64,000 bases of DNA from Azolla caroliniana (lineage: Eukaryota > Polypodiophyta): positions 17,360,001 through 17,424,000 of the forward strand of contig JBHGNT010000016.1 in assembly GCA_043228905.1 (NCBI GenBank). The letters are read 5' to 3'. Under the pieces are notes generated by a model that had not been told where the DNA came from, did not search any database, and saw only the letters and a list, made by a program, of their open reading frames with translations. Below, in pieces: positions 53,001 through 64,000 of the stretch. Position numbers and translations under genes: made by a program. Positions within the stretch are counted from its first letter, which is position 1, and each line of letters starts with the position of its first letter.

Positions 53001-55080
53001 TCTAATTCACCATCGACGGCTTGTTTAAAACATCCATGAAACGCATAGCCAATAACAAGTTGAGTCTTGTGCCATATATCTTTCTTATATTGTTGCCTCG
53101 AAATCAAAAGGCCTGGGATCGGATCACAAAACTAATTATATTCTTGCTTTGGAAGAAAATTGGAATGGATGGAAACACCATTTTCCCTCTTCAATGGATA
53201 ATGGGTAGTGCGACTCCTCTAAACATATCGTGGAAATATATGTCTTTTGATGTTCCAAACTTTGTGCTAGGCTACCCAACCATGGCCACAAAGGTAGGCA
53301 TGGTAAAAAAACCCACCAATGTCGTGGTAGGATGTCATGAATAATGTCATGACACATCAACTAACCATTTCATGGCAACATAGTCCGTGTTTCAATCAAC
53401 ATCCTATGTCTAATCGTTTGTAGATTTAAATCACAGCAAACAAAGGGTTGGGCAATGTCATGTCACAACTCTTCTATGGGAAATATGCTTTTAATTGTTC
53501 CAAACTTTGTGTGAGGTTACCCAACCATGGATATAAAGAATGGGTTACTTCTTTGAGAAAGCATTATAAAACACACAACCATCAACATTGTGGTAGGATG
53601 TCATGACACATAAGCGAACCATTTCATGGCTAATCATTTGTAGAATAACTTAATGGGACAATGCCATGCCATTTAGAGGGATAAAAAGGAATTGCATAAA
53701 GAATCAATTTAACTATATGATATGATTGACTTGATTATAGTACAATATGTTGTTCTTTCATAATACGAAGAAAGATGATGGCATTCCGATCATTATTGCC
53801 ACTACTTTGAGGTGCCAAAGTGTCATTGAGCCCATTTGGAGACAATTCTGGCATGTTTACAAAGGCCACATACGATTTCATTACAATATAAGGTATTGCA
53901 CTTTCATCACAAAAGAAAGATGATGACATTTGGTACAATGTGGCACGTCATCATAGAAGAAAGATTATGCTATTTCATACAATTGGGCACCGCTTCAGGG
54001 GTGTCAAAATGCCAATGAACCAATTTGGATACAACTTTGGACCCATCTTGGTCAAATTGGTTCTTAGTGTATTGTAAGTAAATGTCTGTGATTGTACATA
54101 GTAGAGATGTATTAATAGGCAATCATGCACAGTTGCACAGTAAGGTGTCAAAGGAAGGGAGAAGGAACAAGTCAATGCCATGGATGCCACAATAAGCTCC
54201 GGTTTTAACTTGCAAGATGGTTGTTTGCAATCTTGTGTTTCATCGTACCAAGCACCATCTGAGTGTCTAAGGTGATTCGTTGGTTTGCTCATTAACTCCT
54301 AGTGGCATTTCTATGTGCATCAAGTTGACCTTACTTAGTATTATCTGAGAAGATTTCCATTACAAGAGACTTAGAAACCAATACGTCTCGCGGGACTGAA
54401 AAAAAGAGCACAACCCAAGGACTTCACAGGGCACCACTAATCTTGATAAAACTCCAAGGTGAACGAGGCGCCTCACACATGCGTGACAGGTTGCAAAAAT
54501 CGAGTTCTCATGAGTGTGTGTGTCAACCAATCCTATGATAGGATTCCCAAAAGAGAGAGAATCAACGGCTTGGAATGACGTTTCGACAAGAGTACTTTTC
54601 AATAAATAAAAAACTCATTGGGGCTTTCATCATTGTTTCAAACTCAGGCTAAACCCTCCCAAGTCCATCCATCCAACCATATGTATGTTTGTCTATTCGT
54701 CCATTTGTCTGTCTGTTTGTCCATTTGTTCGTCTATTCATCCGGCCATCATCTCTTTGTTTGTCCATCCGTCTAGAGCAACCATCACCATAACACCACAC
54801 ACACACACACACACACACATTGGCTTGCTCCTTCATTAGGGTTCTTGAAGGGCGATTTCCCCACACGGTTTCTTGTTGCCAATAGGAACAAAAAGCAAAA
54901 AGAAGAAAAGCAACAAAAAGGAAGAAGAAGCAGGCCCTTTCCAATCATGGGGAAAATAATAGGTAGTGTACATCATGTATTCAATATTTCTTGACACAAT
55001 TAAAGGCGCCAGCAGCTAATTAATTAAGCAGCCCAATCTAAGAAGCTAATCGAGTAATTAAGGCCTTAATCACATTGATT
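53001..55080. other. Intergenic DNA with local duplications, upstream of the MATE gene
   Basis: 53,228-53,390 and 53,479-53,645 are diverged direct repeats (both contain GTTCCAAACTTTGTG, TACCCAACCATGG and TAGGATGTCATGA). A second pair is about 53,755-53,850 and 53,895-54,035. (CA)n lies at 54,796-54,819. No gene is recognised. Confidence 0.6.
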
Positions 55081-55099
55081 AATTAAGTCTTCTCTCCCC

Positions 55100-55418
55100 C
55101 CCCCATTCTCTCTCTCTCTCTCTCTCTCTGTGTCTCTCTTCTGTGTTTCTCTCTCCTCTGTTTCCTGTGTACATAAAAAGCTTCGATCCTGTACATTTCT
55201 TTTCTTTCTGCTCTTTCTCTGTCACTCTGTCACTCTGTCTTTCTGTCTCTGTTTCTCTGTCTCTGTCTCTCTGTCTGTCTCTCTCTCTCCATCTCTCTCG
55301 CCCTTTTACCTTACATGTATGTATACACATATATAATCCCCAATAAACCACTCTGCCACAGATCCATCGCTTCTCTATATTTCTGTTATTCTGTCATTAC
55401 ATCTTTCCTTCTTTCAGT
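55100..55418 (+). promoter_or_regulatory. Promoter and 5' leader of the MATE gene
   Basis: A CT-rich tract (55,103-55,290) precedes a TATA box, TATATAA, at 55,330-55,336. Start would then be near 55,360, giving a leader of about 60 nt. If transcription instead starts in the CT tract, as pyrimidine-patch promoters in plants can, the leader is longer. Confidence 0.55.
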
Positions 55419-57717
55419 ATGTGCCAGCCACCATTAAACCTGCAGGAACAACCCATCTCTTCATCATCATCATCTTCTTCGTCTTCTTCTTCTTCCTCCT
55501 CCTCACCATCATCATTGTCTTCTTCTTCTTCTTCTTCTTCATGTAAACACACAACCAGTGGGCTCATCACTTACCCCCCTGCAGTCATCATGGCTATCCT
55601 CCCCTCCATACAAAAGAAGGAAGCCATGGATAATAACCACCACAGCTGCTGCTTAAGCAGTAACGGTTGCAATAACACTGACGCCTGTTCCATGGCACCT
55701 AATTCTTCCGGCTTTGATGACGACGAAGATCTGAAACGCTTCCCGACACCGTCAGAGGTAGGAAGCAAAAACGAATCCCTAACAAAAAAAACAGAAGAAG
55801 AAGAAGAAAGAGAAGGAGAAGGAGAAGGAAGAGAAGGAGAGAGGAAGAAAAGAAAAAGAAAAACCCTAAATAAAGAAGCAGATCTAATGTTGTGTTCATA
55901 TGCTTCCACCTCCTTCATTCTTCTTCCTTCTTCTTCTTCTTCTTCTTTGATTTTTGATTTTTCATTGATTGATTGATTGATTGCTGGTTGTCGATGATGA
56001 TGATGATGAAGAGGATTCGAACCCTTGACCTCAAGGCGGAGGCGGAGGAGGCACACAGAGGGTTCGGAACAAGAAATTGTACACAATTCTGATCTTCTTG
56101 CTGTGTCTGTTATTCTGTCTCTCCCTCTCTCCCTCCCCCCTCCCCTCCCCCAAAAAAACACAGGTAACAGCAGAGATGAAGAGGATGGGCAGGATCGCAG
56201 GTCCCATGGTGTGCTTGGGCCTGCTCCTCTACGGGCGAATGGTGACCTCCATGTTCTACCTAGGGCGGCTCGGGGAGCTGGAGCTGGCGGGCGGCTCGCT
56301 GGCCATCGGCTTGGCCAACATAACCTGCTACTCGGTCCTCTCGGGCTTGGCCCTGGGCATGGAGCCCATCTGCGGCCAAGCCTTCGGGGCCAAGAAGTGG
56401 AGCCTCATGGGCATGGCTCTGCAGAGGACCATTCTGGTGCTCCTCTGCTTCTGCGTGCCCATAGCCATCCTGTGGCTGCACATGGACACCATCCTGCGCT
56501 GGTGTGGCCAAGACGCGAGCTTGAGCGCCATGGCCAGCACATACCTGCTCTACTCGCTGCCCGATCTGGTGGCACAGGCGGTGCTCAACCCGCTGCGGAT
56601 CTATCTCAGGACCCAATCCATCACCACCCCACTCACGCTCTGCACCTTCCTGGCCCTGCTCTTCCACCTGGCCATCAATTATGGGCTCGTCCATGTCCTG
56701 GGCATGGGCATCCGCGGCGTGGCCCTCGCCGCCGCCTGGACCGACTTCAACCTCGTCTTCTTCCTCCTCTTCTATCTCCGCTGCTCCGGCACCCACAAGA
56801 AGACGTGGGGCGGCTGGTCCATGGAGTGCTTCAAAGGCTGGAAGCCATTGCTCCACCTCGCCCTCCCCAGCTGCCTCTCCGTCTGCCTCGAGTGGTGGTG
56901 GTACGAGCTCATGATCGTGTTCTCGAGCTTCCTCCTCGACGAGCCGAAAGCCACGGTGGCCGCCATGGGCATCTTAATCCAGACCACCTCGTTGGTCTAC
57001 ATCTTCCCGTCCTCGCTCAGCCTCGCCGTGTCCACACGCGTCGGCAACGAGCTGGGCGCCAACCGCCCCGTCCGCGCCCGCTTCGCCATGCAGGTCGCGC
57101 TCCTCTCGGCCTCGGTCCTCGCCGTCCTTGCCATGGCCTTCACCACCACCATGCGCCACGTGTGGGGCTCCATCTTCACTAGGGACGACCGCATCCTCTC
57201 ACTCGTGGCCCTCGCCATGCCCATCGTGGGGCTTTGCGAGCTCGGGAATTGCCCCCAGACGGCTGGGTGCGGGGTCCTCCGGGGCAGCGCCAGGCCCACC
57301 ACGGGCGCCCACATAAACCTCGGCTCCTTCTATATAGTGGGCCTCCCGGTCGCACTGTTCCTTGGCCTCCGGATCGGGTTCGTCGGGCTCTGGTGTGGCC
57401 TCCTCGCCGCCCAAGCCACGTGCGCCGCCCTTATGTTCCTCGTCTTGGGTAAAACCGATTGGAACCTCCAAGCCAAGCGGGCGAAGCAACTCATGAGTAG
57501 TAGTAGCTCTCTCGTCCATCCAACTACTACTACTACTACTTTGGCATTGTCGTCCACCACGTCTTCGTCTCCCGACAAGGTTCTCAACACTACTACTACT
57601 ACTAGTACTACTACTAACAATACTCACTCATTTGATCAACATGGGTACAAAGTAGAGACACATGAGCTAGAGCATTTGATCTCAATCAAAGTCGAATCCA
57701 CAACCGACGTTTCGTGA
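55419..57717 (+). CDS. MATE/DTX multidrug and toxic compound extrusion transporter, DTX48-56 type
   Basis: A membrane antiporter that exports small compounds in exchange for protons or sodium. Exons 55,419-55,757 and 56,164-57,717 are joined over a phase-0 GT-AG intron and encode 630 residues. The start M-C-Q matches the M-C start of this clade. Residues 14-41 are mostly serine. The MATE domain begins around residue 114 with about 12 membrane segments; conserved blocks are G-M-E-P-I-C-G-Q-A-F-G-A-K near 178-190, L-E-W-W-W-Y-E, R-V-G-N-E-L-G-A-N near 405-413, G-L-C-E-L-G-N-C-P-Q-T and K-T-D-W-N-L-Q-A near 543. The last 87 residues are a cytosolic tail with polythreonine. The family is usually 500-560 residues, so the extra length is in the tails. 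Relatives act on vacuolar, Golgi or endosomal membranes in growth, iron or hormone responses; the substrate here cannot be told. No stop or frameshift: the one gene that looks intact. Confidence 0.93.
55758..56163 (+). other. Intron of the MATE gene
   Basis: 406 bp from GAG|GTAGGA to ACACAG|GTAACA. It carries a GAA-rich run (55,786-55,866) and a TTC-rich run (55,917-55,950) that are complementary, and a tRNA-like B box on the minus strand (GGTTCGAATCC, 56,012-56,022). The pyrimidine tract before the acceptor (56,105-56,150) is strong. Confidence 0.85.
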
Positions 57718-60700
57718 TGGGTTACCCCCCCCCCCCCCCCCCTTCCAGTTGATTTGGATCAGATGAGAGAGATAGATCACTAACGAGAATGCCCATCCAT
57801 AATGTGTTGTTAGCAACGTCATTTTGTGTGCATGTCTCTTCTTGAGTAGAGAGGATCGATGTATTTGTTAGAGAGACGGGTGCTGCGAGGAGGACATAAC
57901 AAATATATATATATATATATATATATGGAGGAAGGTTGTCACCATCCAATTCGGATTCGGATTTAGATTCGGATCGATCAAGCAAACTAACCACAAATTT
58001 GGGCAAAATCCAAGCATGCATACAACCACAATCGATGTACACAACACATATAACATAGTGGCCGGTCACATTGTGTCTTCTTTTGTTCATTATACCTTCG
58101 TTGATTTGTGCTGACATTTGTTTGTGCATGCCGCGCGTGTGTGTTTGATTGTTTGTTTGAGGAAGAAATACTGGGATTCAGGATCCTCTCAAGAGAAGAG
58201 TGTTATATATAAAAGGAAAATTTGTCTTCTTAGGAATGAAGGTTAACTAAGGTGTAGACTTACAAGCTTTGTAACCAACACTAAACCCAACAAGATGAGC
58301 AATGGATGTTTTTCCCTCCCCCTTTCATGTTGTGTCAAGTGTACTCTACTTGTAATCAAAATCCTTTTTTTTTGTAGAGATTTTCTTCTTCATGGAAAAG
58401 CATATTGACTACCCATTGAGATGCTCTTTTTATATGTGATGATGATCGCATTGCAGTGTGCATTACAACATTGCATTGTAAGCTTAGTAACAATAGCATT
58501 GTAAGTAAGAACAGTCAACTTCGACATTGGGTGTAGCCATTGCCAAATGGCATTAGACGGAACAATTGCCTAGATGTTTAATATGGTCAAAACCATTGTG
58601 ATATATCGAGGTTGAAGATCCATTATGTCGCATGTTTTATAGCTATTATTAGCATGTCCATGATGCATTGGGTGAAATGTTGTATGTTTGGGTTCAAGAT
58701 CTAATGACACGTCGTGTCGGAAGCTTTTTATTAGCAATCGCATCTTAAAGTTTGGAGATGGCTTGCATGTATTATTTACATCACTTTTTTAAGGGTTGTG
58801 AAAATTTGTCAATGTCAATGTAGTAAAGCCAAAAATTTATGAGCATGCTGGCGTAAGCGTGTGAGCCTTGAACTATAGGTATGCTGTGAAGAGTTTTTAC
58901 AATGAACAAATGCAACATTAGACTTGTTGCTCGATCGAGTATCCACCCACAACCTTAAAGTCGTAAAACACAAATTTTACGACTATATGATCATGCTTGC
59001 ATTTGAAGCGCTATGATCTGTCAGATGTTAAAATACTCTTGTACAATGTACAAAATACAATGCTATCACATGTGTGATTTATGTCGCATATAAAGTGTCT
59101 TCGTAGAAATCAATGCCATGTGGTGGTATAATGAATGTGGGGCAAATGAAAACCCCCTATTAATATTAATGAGATGTGGTGTGCATGTATGCCATTTTTT
59201 CTTAGACTGACATTACGCCATCTACAACATGTATGTCAGTCTCGACAGGATTTGTCCTTTTGGTAGACCTAATTTGTTAAATTGTATGTTCTCGATCTCA
59301 CCTTTATATATGGATTACATAAACTATGACATGCATACATGGATATACCTGGATGGATGTTATATAACTGAGAGTAGTCCTCCGGACACTTTTCTTATGT
59401 GCGTAGGCATGCATGTCAAATGGGCAGATCTACACCTAATGGTTAAATGCAATGAATATACGAGTGGCGTTATTCAATCCATTCATATGTGAACCTTTGC
59501 TTATGGAACTAAAATAAAGCATTTCAATGTTGACATGTCAACATTGAGAAGATCATAAACACATGGATGTCGCGAAGGATGTGCACAAATGTATGATCAA
59601 AGTTTGCTAATCAAGTAAGTTCTAGACTCAAATGTTCCGCTCAATGTTTCTTTATTGGATTATAGTTAATTTGGAGAAAACAATGTTTGAACAATGCCAC
59701 AGGAGGCCTTAGCTGAATGACTAGGCAGGCAGTGGAATTTGCCAAACATTGAATGGACGGACACATTATCTTGCATGTTTTCTTTTGTTTAGTGGAAACC
59801 ATAATCGTGATGTCTATGAAGGTTACATTTCATCTCCATTAGTGTTCAACGACACTTTTTGACTCTCTAATTAAAACATTGAATTCTCTCAATTTAAAAT
59901 TTGTGAGTTGCATCGCCATATGTTTAATGTAAAAATTTCATGAATGAAAAGCATATTGAGAAATGCTTAACATCTAATCAAGAAAACTTTTCTCTACGTT
60001 TTGCTTGATCTCCTTAACTAGTTATGAGCCACAACCCCCATTGAACCGCCTTCCAAGGAACATGCAACATGGCTGGGTCATCTAATTTAACAATGGTAAA
60101 AACTCCATGAATAACATATGCTCACTAAAAGTTTGCCTGCAAACTCGGAACCATTGAGCTACATTTTAGTCATGGAATATACATATGCCTCAACATGGAG
60201 AACGTTTGGGCCCACAACACTGTTGGCCCTTGTCTCACATCTAGCTTGGTAATAGGTTGTCAGATGTGTGTTTCCAAAATATTCTTTATGAAGCATTTAC
60301 TTCTACATTGGTGTTTTAGAGCGCAATTCAAGGACATGTTTTCAATAATATGACTAACCGCCCCAAGACTTTGATCATACCATATTGAAGTGATGGGATC
60401 CACGACTAGAGTTAAAAATACAATGTATTGCTCAATTGTGGCAAATAACAAAAGTCAAACCCAACTTTAGCTTTCTCTATTTCAACCTTATTGAGGTTTA
60501 CCTTCTCCAAGTTTACTTCTGAGAAATTTTGATGGCTGTAATTGAATGACATAATGTATTTTAAATCCCATTCATTCGTCTAGTCACTTGAAGATCATAT
60601 CATTTAGTCAACTGGGCCCAACCTCCTCCCAAAGGCATCAATGTCAAAGTTTGTGGATTAAAAGACAAACTTGATTAACTATATTCTTGAATAACTAAGT

Positions 60701-63700
60701 CCTACAAATTTTTATAAATATCCAACCCTTCTCATGCCATACAACAGTTTAAAGGCATGTCCAATGTCAAAATTCGTGGATAAGAGGCAAGTTTGAATCA
60801 TCTCCGGTAAAAAATATTTGTATAGCTCTTTGTAATTTGAAGTTTTGAGTCCTTTCGACGTCGTATACGATTTAAGTGATGGCCATGGAAGTATTGACCT
60901 TTTTTCACGATACTCATTTTATCATGTTTATGCCTTTATTAGACCATATTAGATGGACAATTCCATGCCATAGGAAATGATGATTGTGCAAATGTTGACC
61001 TTTTTTCTAGTTTGAAAGAACACTTCATGTTGGGCTAAAATTCATAAAAGTCATCGGGCATGTAAATTTTGCACTTCTTCAAAGGTGATGTATGACAAGA
61101 ACCTAAAGCTTCATACTATTAACCCTTGATATGTATACGTATTGACTTTTGGACACCAAATTTAAGCCCCAAAGCTACTACATTTTAACCATAAGAAAGT
61201 TTTTCAGCCATTCATGTAGCTTTGATTGTGCAATGTCTCCCAAATGTTTTTAGTGATGCAGAGTATTTTGGAGTTAGAACTTTTGATCTTTCCTAGTCGT
61301 TTTGCAAAGAATAAATATGTGGAGGTGACATTGTAACTTCGGTTGTGTTAAATTGAATGAGTTGATGTGAATGGTGGTGGCATAAATATATACATCACAC
61401 TTGGAATAAATATGTTGTAGGTGAGGGCACTGAGAAAACCCATGATCTAAGCATTGCTCGCAGAAACTCTCGAAAGCCATAAGTCACGATGTTAAGATTC
61501 TACATTTGTGATGTCTATAGATTCTAGCCTAGATCCTAAACAACCAAATTATGGTGACATAGCCCATCGAAATGGCCTTTGGATTTTTTAGTTACTATAA
61601 ATTGTGGGGGGTGGGACACTTACAAAGAAGGTCAAAATGGCCTTTGAAAAACATTAAATTAAGGGGAGATTTTCAAAGGAATTGCTACCATTGCATGCAA
61701 AAAACACTCTATCCTCATCCTCATCCTTCTCCTCATAAATATTGTTAATGCTATGATGATCATTTCGTCTCTTTAGACCCGGCTTTCTGAAGGTGACGTG
61801 GAAAGTGGATTATCGAGTTGAGGAAATTACTAGTCAATTGTTTTTTCATTCCATTACATTGAACCCAAACATTTGAATGCCATTAAAATTTCAGATTAAT
61901 GTTTGATTACATACTTTAATGGCCTCAGGATTGACAAGTTGTAACAATTAATCAAGCTTTTTTCCCCCGTGGACGAACAATTTTTTTCAATGAATAACTG
62001 GTGACAGTCCAATTAAGATAGCCACCGATCAAAGGTTCAATTGCTTATGAAAATCTTTGTTTTCACATATATTTCCATGCAATTCCTTTTGAACTGTAAA
62101 CATTATAATAAAATCCAAAATTTAACTACTACATCATTTTGTCTCTTTTTTAGGTAGAGTAACACTTGGAGTCATTAACAAATAAGCATGAATAGAGACA
62201 TAATATCTTTAGGAACACACCCTCGCTTGATGAAGATCACATTACAAGGGACCAAACTTTGATGCTCCTCGATCATCGTCCCATTCATAAGATTGTATGC
62301 TTGAATGAATATCGTGTAGCAACAATAGTTCAAAGCTACTTGATGGATGCGACATACATAATCAAGCATTAGTTCCATGTTAGTGTTTGGAATGCAATAT
62401 AATGCTTGTACACACCTTGTTATGTGTCCCATCAAATATAAAACTATATAAGCCAATGGGAACCTTGTCTTTGTAGCTCAGACATCATGTAAGACAGCCA
62501 CAAATGATGGGATGAAAAGGTTTTGGTTTGCAAACCCAAGGTTGTGCTCAAGCAATAGATTTGGTGTTGTGTTGCATTATAAAACCTCTTCATAATTTTA
62601 GTTGGAGGTCACACATACGAATGATTTTCTTTGGGAAAAATGTATTCGTGACATTGACCTTACCAGTTTTTTCACAAGACAAGTGGTGAAAACAATTATA
62701 TTGCCCTTAAAAAAGTAAATCCTAATAAAGTTTTTTGCATATCCTTATGGTGAAATTTGTACATATCTGATAAACTAGTTTTGAGGTCGAGCTAACCCTG
62801 GATCAAGTCCACCTTTTCCTCGATTGTAATTGTCATATTAGTTGTTTGTGTATTATAGACAAGTTGTGAATATGATGTCAAAATGTTTGGAAATTGTGAT
62901 TCTTTTTATTCATTGGACTATTGCCCTAATGTTGTTCACACATAATTGATGCCCTGATTCAATAGATGGCATATTACTTCAATGTTGATAGAATAACTTA
63001 ATAGATTTATGAGCGTCTTTGATGTCTCCCTACCCAACACCTTTATATTATACCTTACACGCATATTATAAACACGTTAAACGCTGAGTGTAAGACAAAT
63101 GAATTCAATGTTTGCATATGATTAATTTTATTTGGACACTTATGTAAAATTCTCGGTGAAGAAAGGAAGTAAGACTCTTTAGATCATCATTAGAGGAAAT
63201 CAAGAGACAACACTTCTCTAAGATTTTATTTGTTGTTGATGTTGACTAATTTTTCACTAGCAAAAAGAGAAAGATGCCAATTTGAGCACTGCCCTTTACC
63301 TAGACAAAAAATGGATCTACTATCAACAAGAACTAGTTTTAATGGTTTGCTCATTTCCTTGATACTAATGCACCAAACCAATCGTTCTCCCTTGCCTATC
63401 AATGATTCCTTTGTGATTACTACTCACCTAACAAGATGGATTATATCCCTAATCAAAGCCGAGTGTTTACATTTAATTTTGGTTATATTTTTGCCTTTCT
63501 TGATTGTTTTTGTAAATTGGAAAAGCTGCGATGAGACAAACATCATCAAGTTATTCGATTCCAATTATCCAACCTTTAGAGAGTTCACTACGTTGTTGGC
63601 ACTTAGGACTATAATTCCGTCCACTACTATAGGCATAGATGCAATGAATCAGAATAATTGCCACAAAAAGTCAAGTAACGAATAATGTACAAACGTGGAT

Positions 63701-64000
63701 GAGTTTGTACATGACAATTCATGATATTAGTTTTCAAAACTCGTGCCAAGATATACATCCACATGATACGCGAGGCATAACCAATAAAAGCCTAGGATGC
63801 ACTATTATCAATGGAAGCTTATCAACACACAAAACATATTACTTGAATGTTTGAATGCATGTGGTTACGTTATGCATATTAGTACATGGTTGATGATGGA
63901 GCCTTCTATCATCACTCTTCCTCTGTTCTGTTATGTATAAAGCAATGGCAATCGACCCTCAATTTCAAAGCAAAATCTCAACTAACATAGTGATGTAACC
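57718..64000. other. Region after the MATE gene, no gene recognised
   Basis: A run of 18 C (57,725-57,742) and (TA)n (57,902-57,926) lie in the likely 3' untranslated region. The rest is AT-rich with only chance-size frames. The longest, 63,230-63,685 plus strand (151 codons), has a hydrophobic stretch around codons 78-93 but no family pattern, and its codon use is that of the surrounding DNA. Confidence 0.6.

Noticed and set aside
56077-56163. Alternative MATE start at the ATG at 56,077
   Set aside because: These 29 codons are the pyrimidine-rich end of the intron; splicing from exon 1 joins in phase and gives the expected T-P-S-E-V sequence before the first membrane segment.
56025-57182. 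Long plus-strand frame (385 codons) overlapping the MATE exon 2
   Set aside because: It is an alternative frame of GC-rich coding DNA, rich in R, P, G and H; the MATE frame has clear family motifs.
63230-63685. 151-codon plus-strand ORF
   Set aside because: No family pattern, AT-rich codon use like its surroundings, no neighbours or promoter; kept only as a note in the intergenic entry.

Overview
This window is nuclear DNA of a seed plant, most likely a flowering plant. The evidence is plant-type Ty1/copia and Ty3/gypsy retrotransposons with methionine-tRNA primer sites, GT-AG introns, and one intact gene for a plant MATE transporter of the DTX48-56 type. The coding part of that gene is very GC-rich inside AT-rich surroundings, which is common in monocots but does not decide the lineage.

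Layout. 1-3.66 kb: a copia 3' end (RT, RNase H, 3' LTR) abutting a gypsy integrase C-terminus with its 3' LTR. 4.5-6.77 kb, minus strand: a broken multi-exon gene whose remains read as a ParB-like domain followed by a beta-class amino-methyltransferase (motif IV D-I-P-Y-G, then motif I L-F-S-G-T). It is cut at its 5' end by a gypsy LTR and is the most unusual item in the window. 6.8-17.2 kb: a nest of copia fragments and a LINE. It includes a 3.35-kb copia element bounded by CAATG duplications that has split an older copia integrase. 17.2-21.2 kb, plus strand: a gypsy element (B) of the Sushi/Tf1 type. It has a heat-shock element next to its TATA box, a possible self-primer/primer-site pair, and a gag-pol overlap carrying a GTTAAAC slippery site, a 6-nt spacer and an 11-bp stem. 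21.2-43.6 kb: a stack of minus-strand elements nested in one another: copia C5, into which gypsy D inserted, into which gypsy A (same family) inserted, into which a young plus-strand copia (E, with near-identical LTRs and a target duplication) inserted. The 3' ends of A, D and C5 are missing, and A is joined directly to B at about 21,225/21,226, so a deletion or rearrangement is likely there. 43.6-55.1 kb and 57.7-64 kb: AT-rich intergenic DNA with microsatellites, a GC-rich patch with bZIP-type sites, and old duplications.

The only gene that looks functional is the MATE transporter at 55,419-57,717 (two exons, 630 codons before the stop). The retroelements carry in-frame stops. In the gypsy pair A/D most are TAG or TGA, and several are shown by the sister copy to be C-to-T or G-to-A changes, which fits decay of methylated DNA.
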